64,000 nucleotides of DNA from Prevotella sp. P5-92. GTDB taxonomy: Bacteria; Bacteroidota; Bacteroidia; Bacteroidales; Bacteroidaceae. The stretch spans positions 62,001 to 126,000 of the forward strand of contig NZ_NPJG01000038.1 of NCBI RefSeq assembly GCF_002251245.1, read 5' to 3'. Under the pieces are notes generated by a model. That model searched no databases. It was not told where the DNA came from and was given only the letters and a program-made list of their open reading frames with translations. Positions 32,354-40,902 of the stretch are shown here, piece after piece. The translations under genes and the position numbers were made by a program. Positions within the stretch are counted from its first letter, which is position 1, and each line of letters opens with the position of its first letter.

Positions 32354-33820
32354 ATGGATAATGTTTCAGTAAAGAAAAACCTGTACAAGCTGACGATGCC
32401 GATTTTTATCGACATAGCTCTCGTCATGCTACTCGGTGCCGTAGATACCGTGATGCTGTCGCGATACAGCGACGATGCCGTAGCAGCCGTTGGCCTCGAC
32501 AATCAGCTGATATCGTTCGTGTTCCTCGTCTATCAGTTCGTCTCAATGGGCGCTGCCATACTATGCGCACAGTATTTTGGAGCCGGCTATAGAACACGGT
32601 TTATGCAGATCGTGGGCATTGCCGTAGTAGTCAATACACTGCTTGGCTTGACAGTGAGCTGCGCACTTTGGCTATGGGCAGAACCGATACTTGCCGCTTT
32701 CGGACTGAGAGAAGCACTCATGGCCGACGGAGTAAACTATCTGAGAATAGCCGGCTCGTTGTCGTTCTTTCAGGCTATCTCGCTCACGTTCAGTGCCGTG
32801 CTGCGTTCTACTGGAAAGACAATAAAGCCCATGACGTCAACTGTGGTGGTCAATATCCTGAATATCCTTGGCAACTATGCCTTGATATTCGGACACTGGG
32901 GACTGCCTGCCATGGGAGTTGAGGGCGCTGCGTGGGCAACGGCATGTAGCCGCATCGCTTCGATGGTCATTCTTGCATGCTTCATGAATGGAGTATGGAG
33001 AACGGCGGAGAAGAGAGGTGGTGCTACTTCCACGCCGCGAGGCATTGTGTTACACACCTTGCGTGCCTCGTACTTCGTCATCACCCTGCCGTTTAAGATC
33101 GTGTTCCGTTCGGCTTCTGCGGCACGCTCGGTATGGTCTTCCTACCGACGGTATTTCAGCCCATTCCCATGGCAAGAGATGAAAAACCTCTTCCATATAG
33201 GCATACCAGCAATGAGCGAGGAAATGTCTTACTCTCTGTCTCAGATAGTCATCACCTTCTTTATCAACCAGATAAGTACTGAGGCATTGACTACCAAGGT
33301 CTATTGTACCACCACCATCACCTTCGTCATTCTGTTTAGCGTGAGTATAGTGCAGGGTGGCGACATCATCGTGGGACACTATATAGGTCAACTGCGAAAC
33401 CGCGCTGCATATATCCTCGGCAACTATGTCTATCGCGTGGCAACAATATTGACGCTCATCGTTGCGGCCATACTTGCCGTTGGCGGACATACCTTGCTTA
33501 CCTTCCTCACCGACAATGAGTACATCATCGCTACCGGCACATGGATATTCTGTATAGATTTCTTCCTGAGTTATGGACGAGTGAAGAATATCTTTGCATG
33601 CGGGACACTCAGGGCAACAGGCGATGCCATTTATCCTGTGTGTGTTGGCGTCATCTGCCAATGGACAGTGGCCGTGGGAGTGGCATGGCTGCTCGGAATA
33701 CCTTGTGGATTCGGACTGCTCGGAATCTGGTTTGCTTTCTGTCTTGACGAAAACCTGCGCGGCATCATCCTCATGCGGCGATGGCATTCCCTAAAGTGGC
33801 AAGGCAAAGCCTTCGTCTGA
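32354..33820 (+). CDS. MATE-family efflux transporter
   Basis: A 488-residue membrane protein with about 12 transmembrane segments and two MatE domains (about 10-175 and 270-435). The first segment, KLTMPIFIDIALVMLLGAVD TVMLSRYSDDA when read on, is typical of the family. These proteins export cationic drugs or metabolites in exchange for sodium or protons. It is somewhat longer than the usual 440-460 residues because of a hydrophilic loop around residues 215-270 with Arg- and Ser-rich sequence. Monocistronic; no regulator adjacent. Confidence 0.92.
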   Translation: MDNVSVKKNLYKLTMPIFIDIALVMLLGAVDTVMLSRYSDDAVAAVGLDNQLISFVFLVYQFVSMGAAILCAQYFGAGYRTRFMQIVGIAVVVNTLLGLTVSCALWLWAEPILAAFGLREALMADGVNYLRIAGSLSFFQAISLTFSAVLRSTGKTIKPMTSTVVVNILNILGNYALIFGHWGLPAMGVEGAAWATACSRIASMVILACFMNGVWRTAEKRGGATSTPRGIVLHTLRASYFVITLPFKIVFRSASAARSVWSSYRRYFSPFPWQEMKNLFHIGIPAMSEEMSYSLSQIVITFFINQISTEALTTKVYCTTTITFVILFSVSIVQGGDIIVGHYIGQLRNRAAYILGNYVYRVATILTLIVAAILAVGGHTLLTFLTDNEYIIATGTWIFCIDFFLSYGRVKNIFACGTLRATGDAIYPVCVGVICQWTVAVGVAWLLGIPCGFGLLGIWFAFCLDENLRGIILMRRWHSLKWQGKAFV

Positions 33821-33904
33821 CACCAGAAAGAATATCCACGGGGGCAAGAAAAAATGACGCAGGATAAGAAATGAATAAAGAAAGATAAAATTTGGTGCGT
33901 ATGT

Positions 33905-33935
33905 TTTGCCATTACAGGAAAAATACGTACCTTTG
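33905..33935 (+). promoter_or_regulatory. Promoter of purH-N and probably the mre operon
   Basis: TTTG (33905-33908), 19 bases, then TACCTTTG (33928-33935), a good consensus match 56 bases before the start codon at 33992. Confidence 0.75.
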
Positions 33936-33991
33936 CATCCAAATACGACAATAAGCAAATAGTATTCATATAACGTTATATAATCAACAAA

Positions 33992-34585
33992 ATGGCTGAT
34001 AAGAAACAGATAAAAACCGCATTGGTCTCGGTTTTCCACAAAGATGGTTTGGATGAGCTGCTCAAGAAGCTCAACGAAGAGGGTGTTAAGTTCCTTTCTA
34101 CAGGAGGTACACAGAAGTTTATCGAGTCGCTCGGATACGAGTGCCAGAAGGTGGAAGACGTCACCACCTATCCTTCCATACTCGGCGGACGTGTGAAGAC
34201 ACTTCACCCAAAGGTGTTCGGAGGAATACTCGGACGACGTGAGAACGACGGCGACAAGGAACAGATGGCACAGTACGAAATACCAGAAATCGACCTCGTC
34301 ATCGTTGACCTTTACCCATTCGAGGACACCGTGGCAAGCGGAGCCTCTGAGGCAGACATCATCGAAAAAATCGATATCGGCGGCATCTCGCTCATACGTG
34401 CTGGAGCAAAGAACTTCAACGACGTGGTTATCGTGCCAAGCAAGGCAGAATACGGAGTGCTCCTCGACATCCTCAACAAGCAGGGCGCTGAGACAACACT
34501 CGCACAGCGCAAGGATTTCGCAGCTCGCGCCTTCGGAGTAAGCAGCCACTATGACACTGCCATCCACGGATGGTTTGTACGTTAA
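33992..34585 (+). CDS. purH: Stand-alone IMP cyclohydrolase domain (PurH N-terminal half)
   Basis: A 197-residue protein that matches only the MGS-like IMP cyclohydrolase part of bifunctional PurH, the last step of IMP synthesis. Visible marks are ALVSVFHKDGLDELLKKLNE, FLSTGGTQKFIE, YPSILGGRVKTLHPKVFGGI and EKIDIGGISLIRAGAKN. In most bacteria this domain is fused to an AICAR transformylase of about 300 residues; here a stop ends the protein naturally and mreB follows after 44 bases, with no transformylase remnant. The partner should be encoded elsewhere. It shares the promoter and probably the transcript of the mre genes. Confidence 0.9.
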   Translation: MADKKQIKTALVSVFHKDGLDELLKKLNEEGVKFLSTGGTQKFIESLGYECQKVEDVTTYPSILGGRVKTLHPKVFGGILGRRENDGDKEQMAQYEIPEIDLVIVDLYPFEDTVASGASEADIIEKIDIGGISLIRAGAKNFNDVVIVPSKAEYGVLLDILNKQGAETTLAQRKDFAARAFGVSSHYDTAIHGWFVR

Positions 34586-34629
34586 AGAGAAAATCTTCTT
34601 CAACTTTACACTTTGAACTCAAAAGAAAT

Positions 34630-35652
34630 ATGGGATTTTTTTCATTTGTACAAGAAATAGCAATGGACCTCGGTACAGCCAATACCATCATCATCTCTGA
34701 TGATAAGATTGTGGTTGACGAGCCTTCGGTCGTGGCTCTCGACAGGCGAACAGACAAGATGATCGCCGTGGGCGAGAAGGCCAAGATGATGTATGAAAAA
34801 GAGCATGCAAACATACGCACTATCAGACCTCTGCGCGACGGAGTCATAGCCGACTTCTCTGCCTGCGAACAGATGATGAGAGGACTGATAAAGATGGTAC
34901 ATACAGGCAGCCGCCTGTTCTCGCCTTCACTGAGAATGGTCATCGGCGTGCCTTCAGGCTCTACCGAGGTGGAGCTGCGTGCCGTGCGCGACTCGGCTGA
35001 ACACGCCGACGGACGCGACGTCTATCTAATCTTCGAGCCAATGGCAGCCGCTATCGGCATCGGCATCGACGTAGAGGCACCTGAGGGAAACATGATCGTC
35101 GATATCGGTGGTGGCTCGACAGAAATCGCCGTGATATCGCTCGGAGGTATCGTCAGCAACAACTCAATACGCATCGCCGGCGACGATCTTACAGCCGACA
35201 TCCAGGAGTACATGAGCCGACAGCACAACGTGAAGGTCAGCGAACGAATGGCCGAACGTATTAAGATACACGTTGGATCTGCACTTACAGACCTCGGAGA
35301 GGACGCGCCAGAGGACTATGTCGTTCACGGACCTAACCGCATCACCGCCCTGCCAATGGAAGTGCCAGTATGCTATCAGGAAATAGCTCACTGCCTCGAC
35401 AAGACAGTGGCAAAGATCGAAAACGCAGTGCTTTCCGCCCTTGAGCATACTCCACCAGAGCTTTATGCCGATATCGTAAAGAATGGTATATACCTTAGCG
35501 GTGGAGGCGCATTGCTCAGAGGCCTTGACAAGCGTCTTACTGACAAGATTAATATCCAGTTCCACATCGCCGAAGACCCGCTCCACAGCGTGGCAAAAGG
35601 CGCTGGAATAGCCTTGAAGAACGTAGATAGATTCTCGTTCTTGATGAGATAG
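34630..35652 (+). CDS. mreB: Rod shape-determining protein MreB
   Basis: A 340-residue actin homologue that guides lateral wall synthesis. The start at 34630 gives MGFFSFVQEIAMDLGTANTI, the normal MreB N-terminus; an in-frame start 20 codons upstream overlaps the end of the preceding gene and is rejected. The phosphate-1 loop DLGTAN, the phosphate-2 segment IVDIGGGSTEIAVISLGG and the adenosine motif YLSGGGALLRGL are intact. It heads mreB-mreC-mreD-PBP2-rodA. Confidence 0.97.
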   Translation: MGFFSFVQEIAMDLGTANTIIISDDKIVVDEPSVVALDRRTDKMIAVGEKAKMMYEKEHANIRTIRPLRDGVIADFSACEQMMRGLIKMVHTGSRLFSPSLRMVIGVPSGSTEVELRAVRDSAEHADGRDVYLIFEPMAAAIGIGIDVEAPEGNMIVDIGGGSTEIAVISLGGIVSNNSIRIAGDDLTADIQEYMSRQHNVKVSERMAERIKIHVGSALTDLGEDAPEDYVVHGPNRITALPMEVPVCYQEIAHCLDKTVAKIENAVLSALEHTPPELYADIVKNGIYLSGGGALLRGLDKRLTDKINIQFHIAEDPLHSVAKGAGIALKNVDRFSFLMR

Positions 35653-35747
35653 TGAAACTTGAAGATTGAAAATTGAATTGCTGCGACAGAGATACGCAGC
35701 AATTCTGTTTTCATTCTCCAACGTCCCCTTATTCTTCAACAACAATT

Positions 35748-36605
35748 ATGCGCAATCTGTTCGACTTTTTCGCGAAATACAACAACTGGCTGCTTTTTGT
35801 GCTATTAGAAGTGGTGAGCTTTGTCATGCTGTTTAGGTTCAACAGCTACCAAGGCAGCGTATGGCTTACCTCGGCCAACTATGTGACGGGAAAGATTTTC
35901 GAGATTGACTCGGCAATAGAGGCTTTCTTCTCGTTGACAAAGGTAAACCAGGAACTGACGCTGAAAAATTTCTATCTCGAACGCCAAGTCAACCAGCTCT
36001 CACGTCTTTATGGCGAGGCTACGGGCGACACGCTCGTAAAGGAACATCTGTCGAGGACAAATGTCGAACAGTACAAGCTCGTGCCGGCAAAGGTGGTAAG
36101 CAATAGCGTTGACATGATGAACAATCTTATCACTATCGACAAAGGACGGGCTGACGGCATCGAGGTCGATATGGGTGTGACCAGCGGAAAAGGTGTCGTT
36201 GGAGTTGTGCTCCTCGTCAGCGACCACTATTCTATCGTCATGCCGCTGCTTAACAGCAAGTCGCGCGTCAGCTGCTCTATAAGGGGAAGAGGATATTTCG
36301 GTTACACAAGATGGAACGGCAAGATGCCTAACTACATCAATGTGGAAGACATACCTCGACATGCACACTTCAAACGAGGCGACTGGGTCGAAACCAGCGG
36401 ATACTCTTCCATCTTCCCACCAGGTATCGTGGTGGGAAAGATTATCGAGGTGTATAACTCGCCCGACGGATTGTCATACCGGCTTAAAGTGCATCTCTCA
36501 ACCGACTTCGCCAACTTGCGCGACGTATGTGTGATAACCGATAAAACCTTTGCCGAACGACAGCAACTGCTTCAGACAGCACGTGACTCACTGAACAAGA
36601 AATAA
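35748..36605 (+). CDS. mreC: Rod shape-determining protein MreC
   Basis: A 285-residue protein with one N-terminal membrane segment (YNNWLLFVLLEVVSFVMLF), a coiled coil (about 55-80) and the MreC beta-domain (about 105-270, with ITIDKGRADGIEVDMGVTSG). It links MreB to the periplasmic wall machinery. The ATG at 35748 gives MRNLFDFFAKYNN, the usual start. It lies 95 bases after mreB and 10 before mreD. Confidence 0.95.
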   Translation: MRNLFDFFAKYNNWLLFVLLEVVSFVMLFRFNSYQGSVWLTSANYVTGKIFEIDSAIEAFFSLTKVNQELTLKNFYLERQVNQLSRLYGEATGDTLVKEHLSRTNVEQYKLVPAKVVSNSVDMMNNLITIDKGRADGIEVDMGVTSGKGVVGVVLLVSDHYSIVMPLLNSKSRVSCSIRGRGYFGYTRWNGKMPNYINVEDIPRHAHFKRGDWVETSGYSSIFPPGIVVGKIIEVYNSPDGLSYRLKVHLSTDFANLRDVCVITDKTFAERQQLLQTARDSLNKK

Positions 36606-36615
36606 TGAAGAGAAT

Positions 36616-37116
36616 ATGACATCAGACATCATAAGCCGCACGGGAATGGTTATTGTGCTCTGCCTCATACAGTCGCTCGTGCTCAACAACATTCATATCT
36701 TTGGCATTGCCACACCGCTATTATATATATATATGGTGGTAGGATTCCAACGCAACTATCCGCGATGGGCAATACTCGTATGGTGCTTCCTGCTCGGAGT
36801 AGTGATAGACACCTTCTCTAACACTCCCGGACTCACCTCCGCCTCACTGCTCGTGATAGGAATCATACAACCGTATTTCCTGCAACTGTTTCTCCAGCAG
36901 GATGCGCCCGACGATCTGCGTCCGGGCATCATTACGCTCGGCATCGCCAAATACGTGTTCTACGTATTGGTGCTCACGCTCATATATTGTATCGTCTTCT
37001 TCACCATCGAAACATTCTCTTTCTTTAACTGGCTGCTGTGGATTGAATGTATCGGAGGCAGTGCGCTATTGACTATCATACTCATACTCACCATAGAAAG
37101 TACAAAACGAAAGTGA
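36616..37116 (+). CDS. mreD: Rod shape-determining protein MreD
   Basis: A 166-residue integral membrane protein with five to six membrane segments, with VVIDTFSNTPGLTSASLLVI as the family-like centre. It belongs to the elongasome with MreC and PBP2. Its stop codon overlaps the GTG start of the PBP2 gene as GTGA, a coupling sign. Confidence 0.93.
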   Translation: MTSDIISRTGMVIVLCLIQSLVLNNIHIFGIATPLLYIYMVVGFQRNYPRWAILVWCFLLGVVIDTFSNTPGLTSASLLVIGIIQPYFLQLFLQQDAPDDLRPGIITLGIAKYVFYVLVLTLIYCIVFFTIETFSFFNWLLWIECIGGSALLTIILILTIESTKRK

Positions 37117-38963
37117 AGGACTACGGACTGGAGAATAGGAAATATGTCATCGGTGGCGTGGCTACAACCATCGTCATTATCTACATCATCAGACTTTTCA
37201 CACTGCAGATAATGAGTGATGACTATAAGAAGAATGCTGACTCAAACGCATTCCTCAAGAAAATCGAGTTCCCTTCAAGAGGCATCATCACCGACCGTAA
37301 CGGAAAACTCATGGTCTATAACCAGCCTGCATACGACATCATGGTGGTGATGAAAGAGGCAAAAGGAAAAATCGACACCTTGGAACTGTGTAATACGCTC
37401 GGCATCACACGAGAGGAGTTCGACACAAGGATGGCTACAATCAAAGACCGCTCGAAAAATCCTGGCTATTCGCCATACACACAGCAGCTTTTCATGAACC
37501 AATTGTCAGAACGTACGTTTAATATCCTGAACGAGAAGATGTTCCGATTTCCAGGTTTTTATGTTCAGCGACGTAGCATAAGACAATACGAATACCCTTA
37601 TGCCGCACATATCCTTGGCGATGTGGCTGAGGTGTCGCCTGCAGACATTGAGGAAGACGACTATTACCAGCCTGGCGACTATATAGGAAAACTCGGCGTT
37701 GAAAGACAATACGAGAAACAACTGAGAGGAGAGAAAGGTATTCAGATTCTGCTGCGCGACGCTCACGGACGCATACAAGGCAGTTACCAAAACCATAGTC
37801 TGGACAGACGACCTGTACCAGGGAAGAACCTAACTCTCGGTATCGACCTCAAGTTACAAGCATTGGGAGAACGACTGATGGAAGGAAAGATTGGCAGCAT
37901 CGTGGCAATAGAACCATCTACAGGCGAGGTGCTGTGTATGGTGTCGTCGCCTACATACGATCCTCGGCTGATGGTGGGACGTAGCCGCTCTAAGAATCAC
38001 CGAGAACTGAGCCGCAACGCTTGGAAACCGCTTCTCAACAGAAGCATCATGGGACAATATCCTCCCGGCTCCACGTTCAAGACAACACAAGGATTGACAT
38101 TTATGAGCGAAGGCATCATCTCGCCGGCAACTCCTTTCGGCTGTTCGCGAGGATTCTATTTCCGCGGTCTGCACGTGGGATGCCACGGACATGCCTCCCC
38201 GCTGTCATTGGTGCCTGCGCTAAGCACATCGTGCAATGCATTTTTCTGTTGGGGCCTTTACTATATGATAGGCAACCGCTCAAAATATGGAAGTGTGCAG
38301 AACGCCATGAACACATGGCGCGACTATATGGTCAGCATGGGATTCGGATATAAACTCGGTATCGACCTCCCAGGAGAGAAACGAGGACTGATACCAAATG
38401 CTGAATTCTACGACAATGCTTACCGCGGCTCGTGGAACGGACTCACCATAATCAGTATCTCTATCGGACAAGGAGAGGTCAACGCGACGCCTCTGCAGAT
38501 AGCCAATCTTGGAGCCACCATCGCCAATCGCGGTTATTATTATGTGCCTCACGTGGTGAAGAAAGTACAAGGCGAGCCACTCGACACCACTTATACCAGC
38601 CGCCACTACACAAAGGCTAACCACAAGGCTTATGAATATGTGGTTCAAGGAATGCGCTCTTCCGTGCTTGGAGGTACATGCCGTGGGTTGGCACACTACG
38701 ACTTCGAGGCTTGTGGCAAGACCGGTACTGCGCAAAACAGAGGCCACGACCACTCGGTATTCATGGGCTTCGCCCCAATGAACGACCCAAAGATAGCCAT
38801 CGCCGTATATGTAGAAAATGGTGGTTGGGGCGCCGACTACGGAGTGCCTATTGGCGGATTAATGATGGAACAATATATTCACGGGAAGCTGTCGGAAGCA
38901 TCTGAAAAGAAAGCCGACGAATTCCAACACAGACGTATTTCTTATGGTTCAGCAGACAGATAA
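37113..38963 (+). CDS. mrdA: Penicillin-binding protein 2 (elongation transpeptidase)
   Basis: A 616-residue class B penicillin-binding protein. One membrane anchor (GGVATTIVIIYIIRLFTLQI), dimerisation domain, then the transpeptidase with Ser320 in STFK, the SxN motif in ALSTSCNAF and KTG at 536-538 in CGKTGTAQN. The start is taken as the GTG at 37113, giving VKDYGLENRKYVIGG and a 4-base overlap with the mreD stop; the earlier in-frame ATG would translate most of the mreD end. It crosslinks lateral wall and partners RodA, whose gene overlaps its 3' end by 20 bases. Confidence 0.95.
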   Translation: MKDYGLENRKYVIGGVATTIVIIYIIRLFTLQIMSDDYKKNADSNAFLKKIEFPSRGIITDRNGKLMVYNQPAYDIMVVMKEAKGKIDTLELCNTLGITREEFDTRMATIKDRSKNPGYSPYTQQLFMNQLSERTFNILNEKMFRFPGFYVQRRSIRQYEYPYAAHILGDVAEVSPADIEEDDYYQPGDYIGKLGVERQYEKQLRGEKGIQILLRDAHGRIQGSYQNHSLDRRPVPGKNLTLGIDLKLQALGERLMEGKIGSIVAIEPSTGEVLCMVSSPTYDPRLMVGRSRSKNHRELSRNAWKPLLNRSIMGQYPPGSTFKTTQGLTFMSEGIISPATPFGCSRGFYFRGLHVGCHGHASPLSLVPALSTSCNAFFCWGLYYMIGNRSKYGSVQNAMNTWRDYMVSMGFGYKLGIDLPGEKRGLIPNAEFYDNAYRGSWNGLTIISISIGQGEVNATPLQIANLGATIANRGYYYVPHVVKKVQGEPLDTTYTSRHYTKANHKAYEYVVQGMRSSVLGGTCRGLAHYDFEACGKTGTAQNRGHDHSVFMGFAPMNDPKIAIAVYVENGGWGADYGVPIGGLMMEQYIHGKLSEASEKKADEFQHRRISYGSADR

Positions 38964-40413
38964 GCAGCCGAGCGTTCTTCGCTCACTTGACTGGGTAACA
39001 ATATGTATATATCTGGCACTCTTGGTGTTCGGATGGATTAGCGTGTGTGGTGCCAGCTATACCTATGGCGACACCGATATCTTCAGCCTTGACACACGAT
39101 CGGGCATGCAGATAGTGTGGATAGGCACGTCCATCTGCCTCGGCTTTGTCATATTGATGCTTGATGATCGTTTTTACGACACGTTCTCGTATGTTATCTA
39201 CGCGGCGCTGTTGCTGCTGCTCTTCGTTACTATCTTCAATCCTCACCAGATAAAAGGTTCGCGATCGTGGTTGGTGTTAGGTCCTCTGCGTGTTCAACCC
39301 GCCGAATTTGCCAAGTTCGCCACGGCGTTGGCACTGGCGAAGTTTATGAGCACCTACGGCTATTCCATCCATAAGATGAAAGACGCCATAAAGACGTTTG
39401 CCATCATGCTTGTGCCCATGCTGTTTATCATCCTCCAGCGTGAGACTGGTTCGGCATTGGTCTATTTGTCGTTTCTGCTTATGTTCTATCGCGAGGGAAT
39501 GCCTGGCAGCGTGTTGTTTACTGGTGTAGCGGCAGTGATATATTTCGTGGTAGGCATACGCTATGAGGACATGTTGATGTTTGGCAGCCCAACGTCGGTC
39601 GGAAAGTTCGTCGTGTTGTCATTGGTTCAATTGTTTACTGCTGGCATGGTATATGTCTATTGCAGGAACAAGGTTGGGGCGTGGAGCATAGTAGGCTATG
39701 CTGTACTCATAACAGGTATAGGCATGCTGTTCTCTGTCTATGTCATTCCGTTTGATGTGGTATGGGTGCAGTTGGTGTTGTGTGCGGTGATGATAGGCTG
39801 GCTCCTGATTCAAGGTCTTGGCACGCGACTGAAACAGTATTTTTTCATCATGTTGTTCTCGTTAGGCTCTATGGCATTCTTCTATTCTGCCGACCATGTG
39901 CTCAACAACGTGTTGGAGCCGCACCAGCGTGTGCGCATCAACGTGTTGTTAGGTCTTGATGAAGACCTCTCGGGAGCTGGATATAATGTCCATCAGAGTG
40001 AGATAGCTATAGGTTCTGGCGGTCTGGAAGGGAAGGGCTTCCTTAATGGTACGCAAACAAAGTTGAAGTTTGTACCCGAGCAAGATACCGATTTCATTTT
40101 CTGTACGGTAGGCGAGGAGGAGGGCTTCCTTGGTTCTGCAGGTGTGCTGCTGTTGTTTCTCGCCTTGATATTACGTCTCATTCATCTTGCCGAGCGTCAG
40201 CCGTTCCGTTTCAGTCGTATTTACGGCTATTCGGTTTTGTCAATATTCCTTTTCCATGTGTTTATCAATGTGGGCATGGTGCTTGGCTTGACCCCCGTGA
40301 TAGGCATCCCTCTTCCTTTCTTCAGCTATGGCGGTTCTTCGCTTTGGGGATTCACCTTCTTGCTGTTTATCTTCCTTCGTCTCGACGCCAGTCGAAAGTT
40401 GGTCCGTACTTAA
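38944..40413 (+). CDS. rodA: RodA, SEDS-family peptidoglycan polymerase
   Basis: A 489-residue multi-pass membrane protein of the FtsW/RodA/SpoVE family. LKFVPEQDTDFIFCTVGEEE and FFSYGGSSLWGFTFLL are the family marks. It polymerises glycan strands for PBP2. The length exceeds the usual 370-430 residues owing to an extended middle region with extra membrane segments, as in other Bacteroidota. Its TAA overlaps the stop codon of the convergent gldH gene. Confidence 0.95.
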   Translation: MVQQTDKQPSVLRSLDWVTICIYLALLVFGWISVCGASYTYGDTDIFSLDTRSGMQIVWIGTSICLGFVILMLDDRFYDTFSYVIYAALLLLLFVTIFNPHQIKGSRSWLVLGPLRVQPAEFAKFATALALAKFMSTYGYSIHKMKDAIKTFAIMLVPMLFIILQRETGSALVYLSFLLMFYREGMPGSVLFTGVAAVIYFVVGIRYEDMLMFGSPTSVGKFVVLSLVQLFTAGMVYVYCRNKVGAWSIVGYAVLITGIGMLFSVYVIPFDVVWVQLVLCAVMIGWLLIQGLGTRLKQYFFIMLFSLGSMAFFYSADHVLNNVLEPHQRVRINVLLGLDEDLSGAGYNVHQSEIAIGSGGLEGKGFLNGTQTKLKFVPEQDTDFIFCTVGEEEGFLGSAGVLLLFLALILRLIHLAERQPFRFSRIYGYSVLSIFLFHVFINVGMVLGLTPVIGIPLPFFSYGGSSLWGFTFLLFIFLRLDASRKLVRT

Positions 40414-40883
40414 TGTATTTGTTCTAATGTGATGCCAATATCTGAAATGCCAGGAAGGATCTCGCGTTTCATGTTGTGATGGACACGTATCGACAACGAG
40501 TCGCCTTTCATCAGGCGGTGGGTGTTATAGTGAAGCACGTGCTGATAACAGCTGACACCACGTCCTCGCGACTTTCCATCGTCGTCAAAAAGGCGGCAGT
40601 TTATCGTGTCGCTCTTTACCACCTTGTCAGGATATATCGTCTGTTCAACTATAAGGCAAAGGGCTTTGAACGGATATTTGTCGTTTACTCTTATGCCGAT
40701 GATGGATTTCAGTTCGGCGTCGGCTTTCAATGGCGACACTTCAAACGTAAGTGTGTCGCTCTTGTCCCATCCCACCACTGAAGTATGACAGTAATGGCTA
40801 TAAATAGTTGAACGGTTGCAGGACACTAATGTCGATGCAACCGTAACTAATATTATTAAGAGTACAAAAATCTGCCTGTTCAT
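40410..40883 (-). CDS. gldH: GldH-family lipoprotein
   Basis: A 157-residue lipoprotein with signal peptide MNRQIFVLLIILVTVASTLV and lipobox Cys22. The body, with YSHYCHTSVVGWDKSDTLTF and VLHYNTHRLMKGDSLSIRV, matches the gliding-motility lipoprotein GldH, which occurs widely in Bacteroidota including non-gliders, where its role is unclear. The start at 40883 was chosen because a longer frame runs back through the C-terminal repeats of ricT. It is the last gene of metF-holB-ricT-gldH. Confidence 0.9.
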   Translation of the reverse strand: MNRQIFVLLIILVTVASTLVSCNRSTIYSHYCHTSVVGWDKSDTLTFEVSPLKADAELKSIIGIRVNDKYPFKALCLIVEQTIYPDKVVKSDTINCRLFDDDGKSRGRGVSCYQHVLHYNTHRLMKGDSLSIRVHHNMKREILPGISDIGITLEQIH

Positions 40884-40902
40884 TATTGATAATAATAATG
40901 TG

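Noticed and set aside
33791-34603. 270-codon minus-strand frame over the IMP cyclohydrolase gene
   Set aside because: Opposite a clear purH domain with promoter; no motif in the translation.
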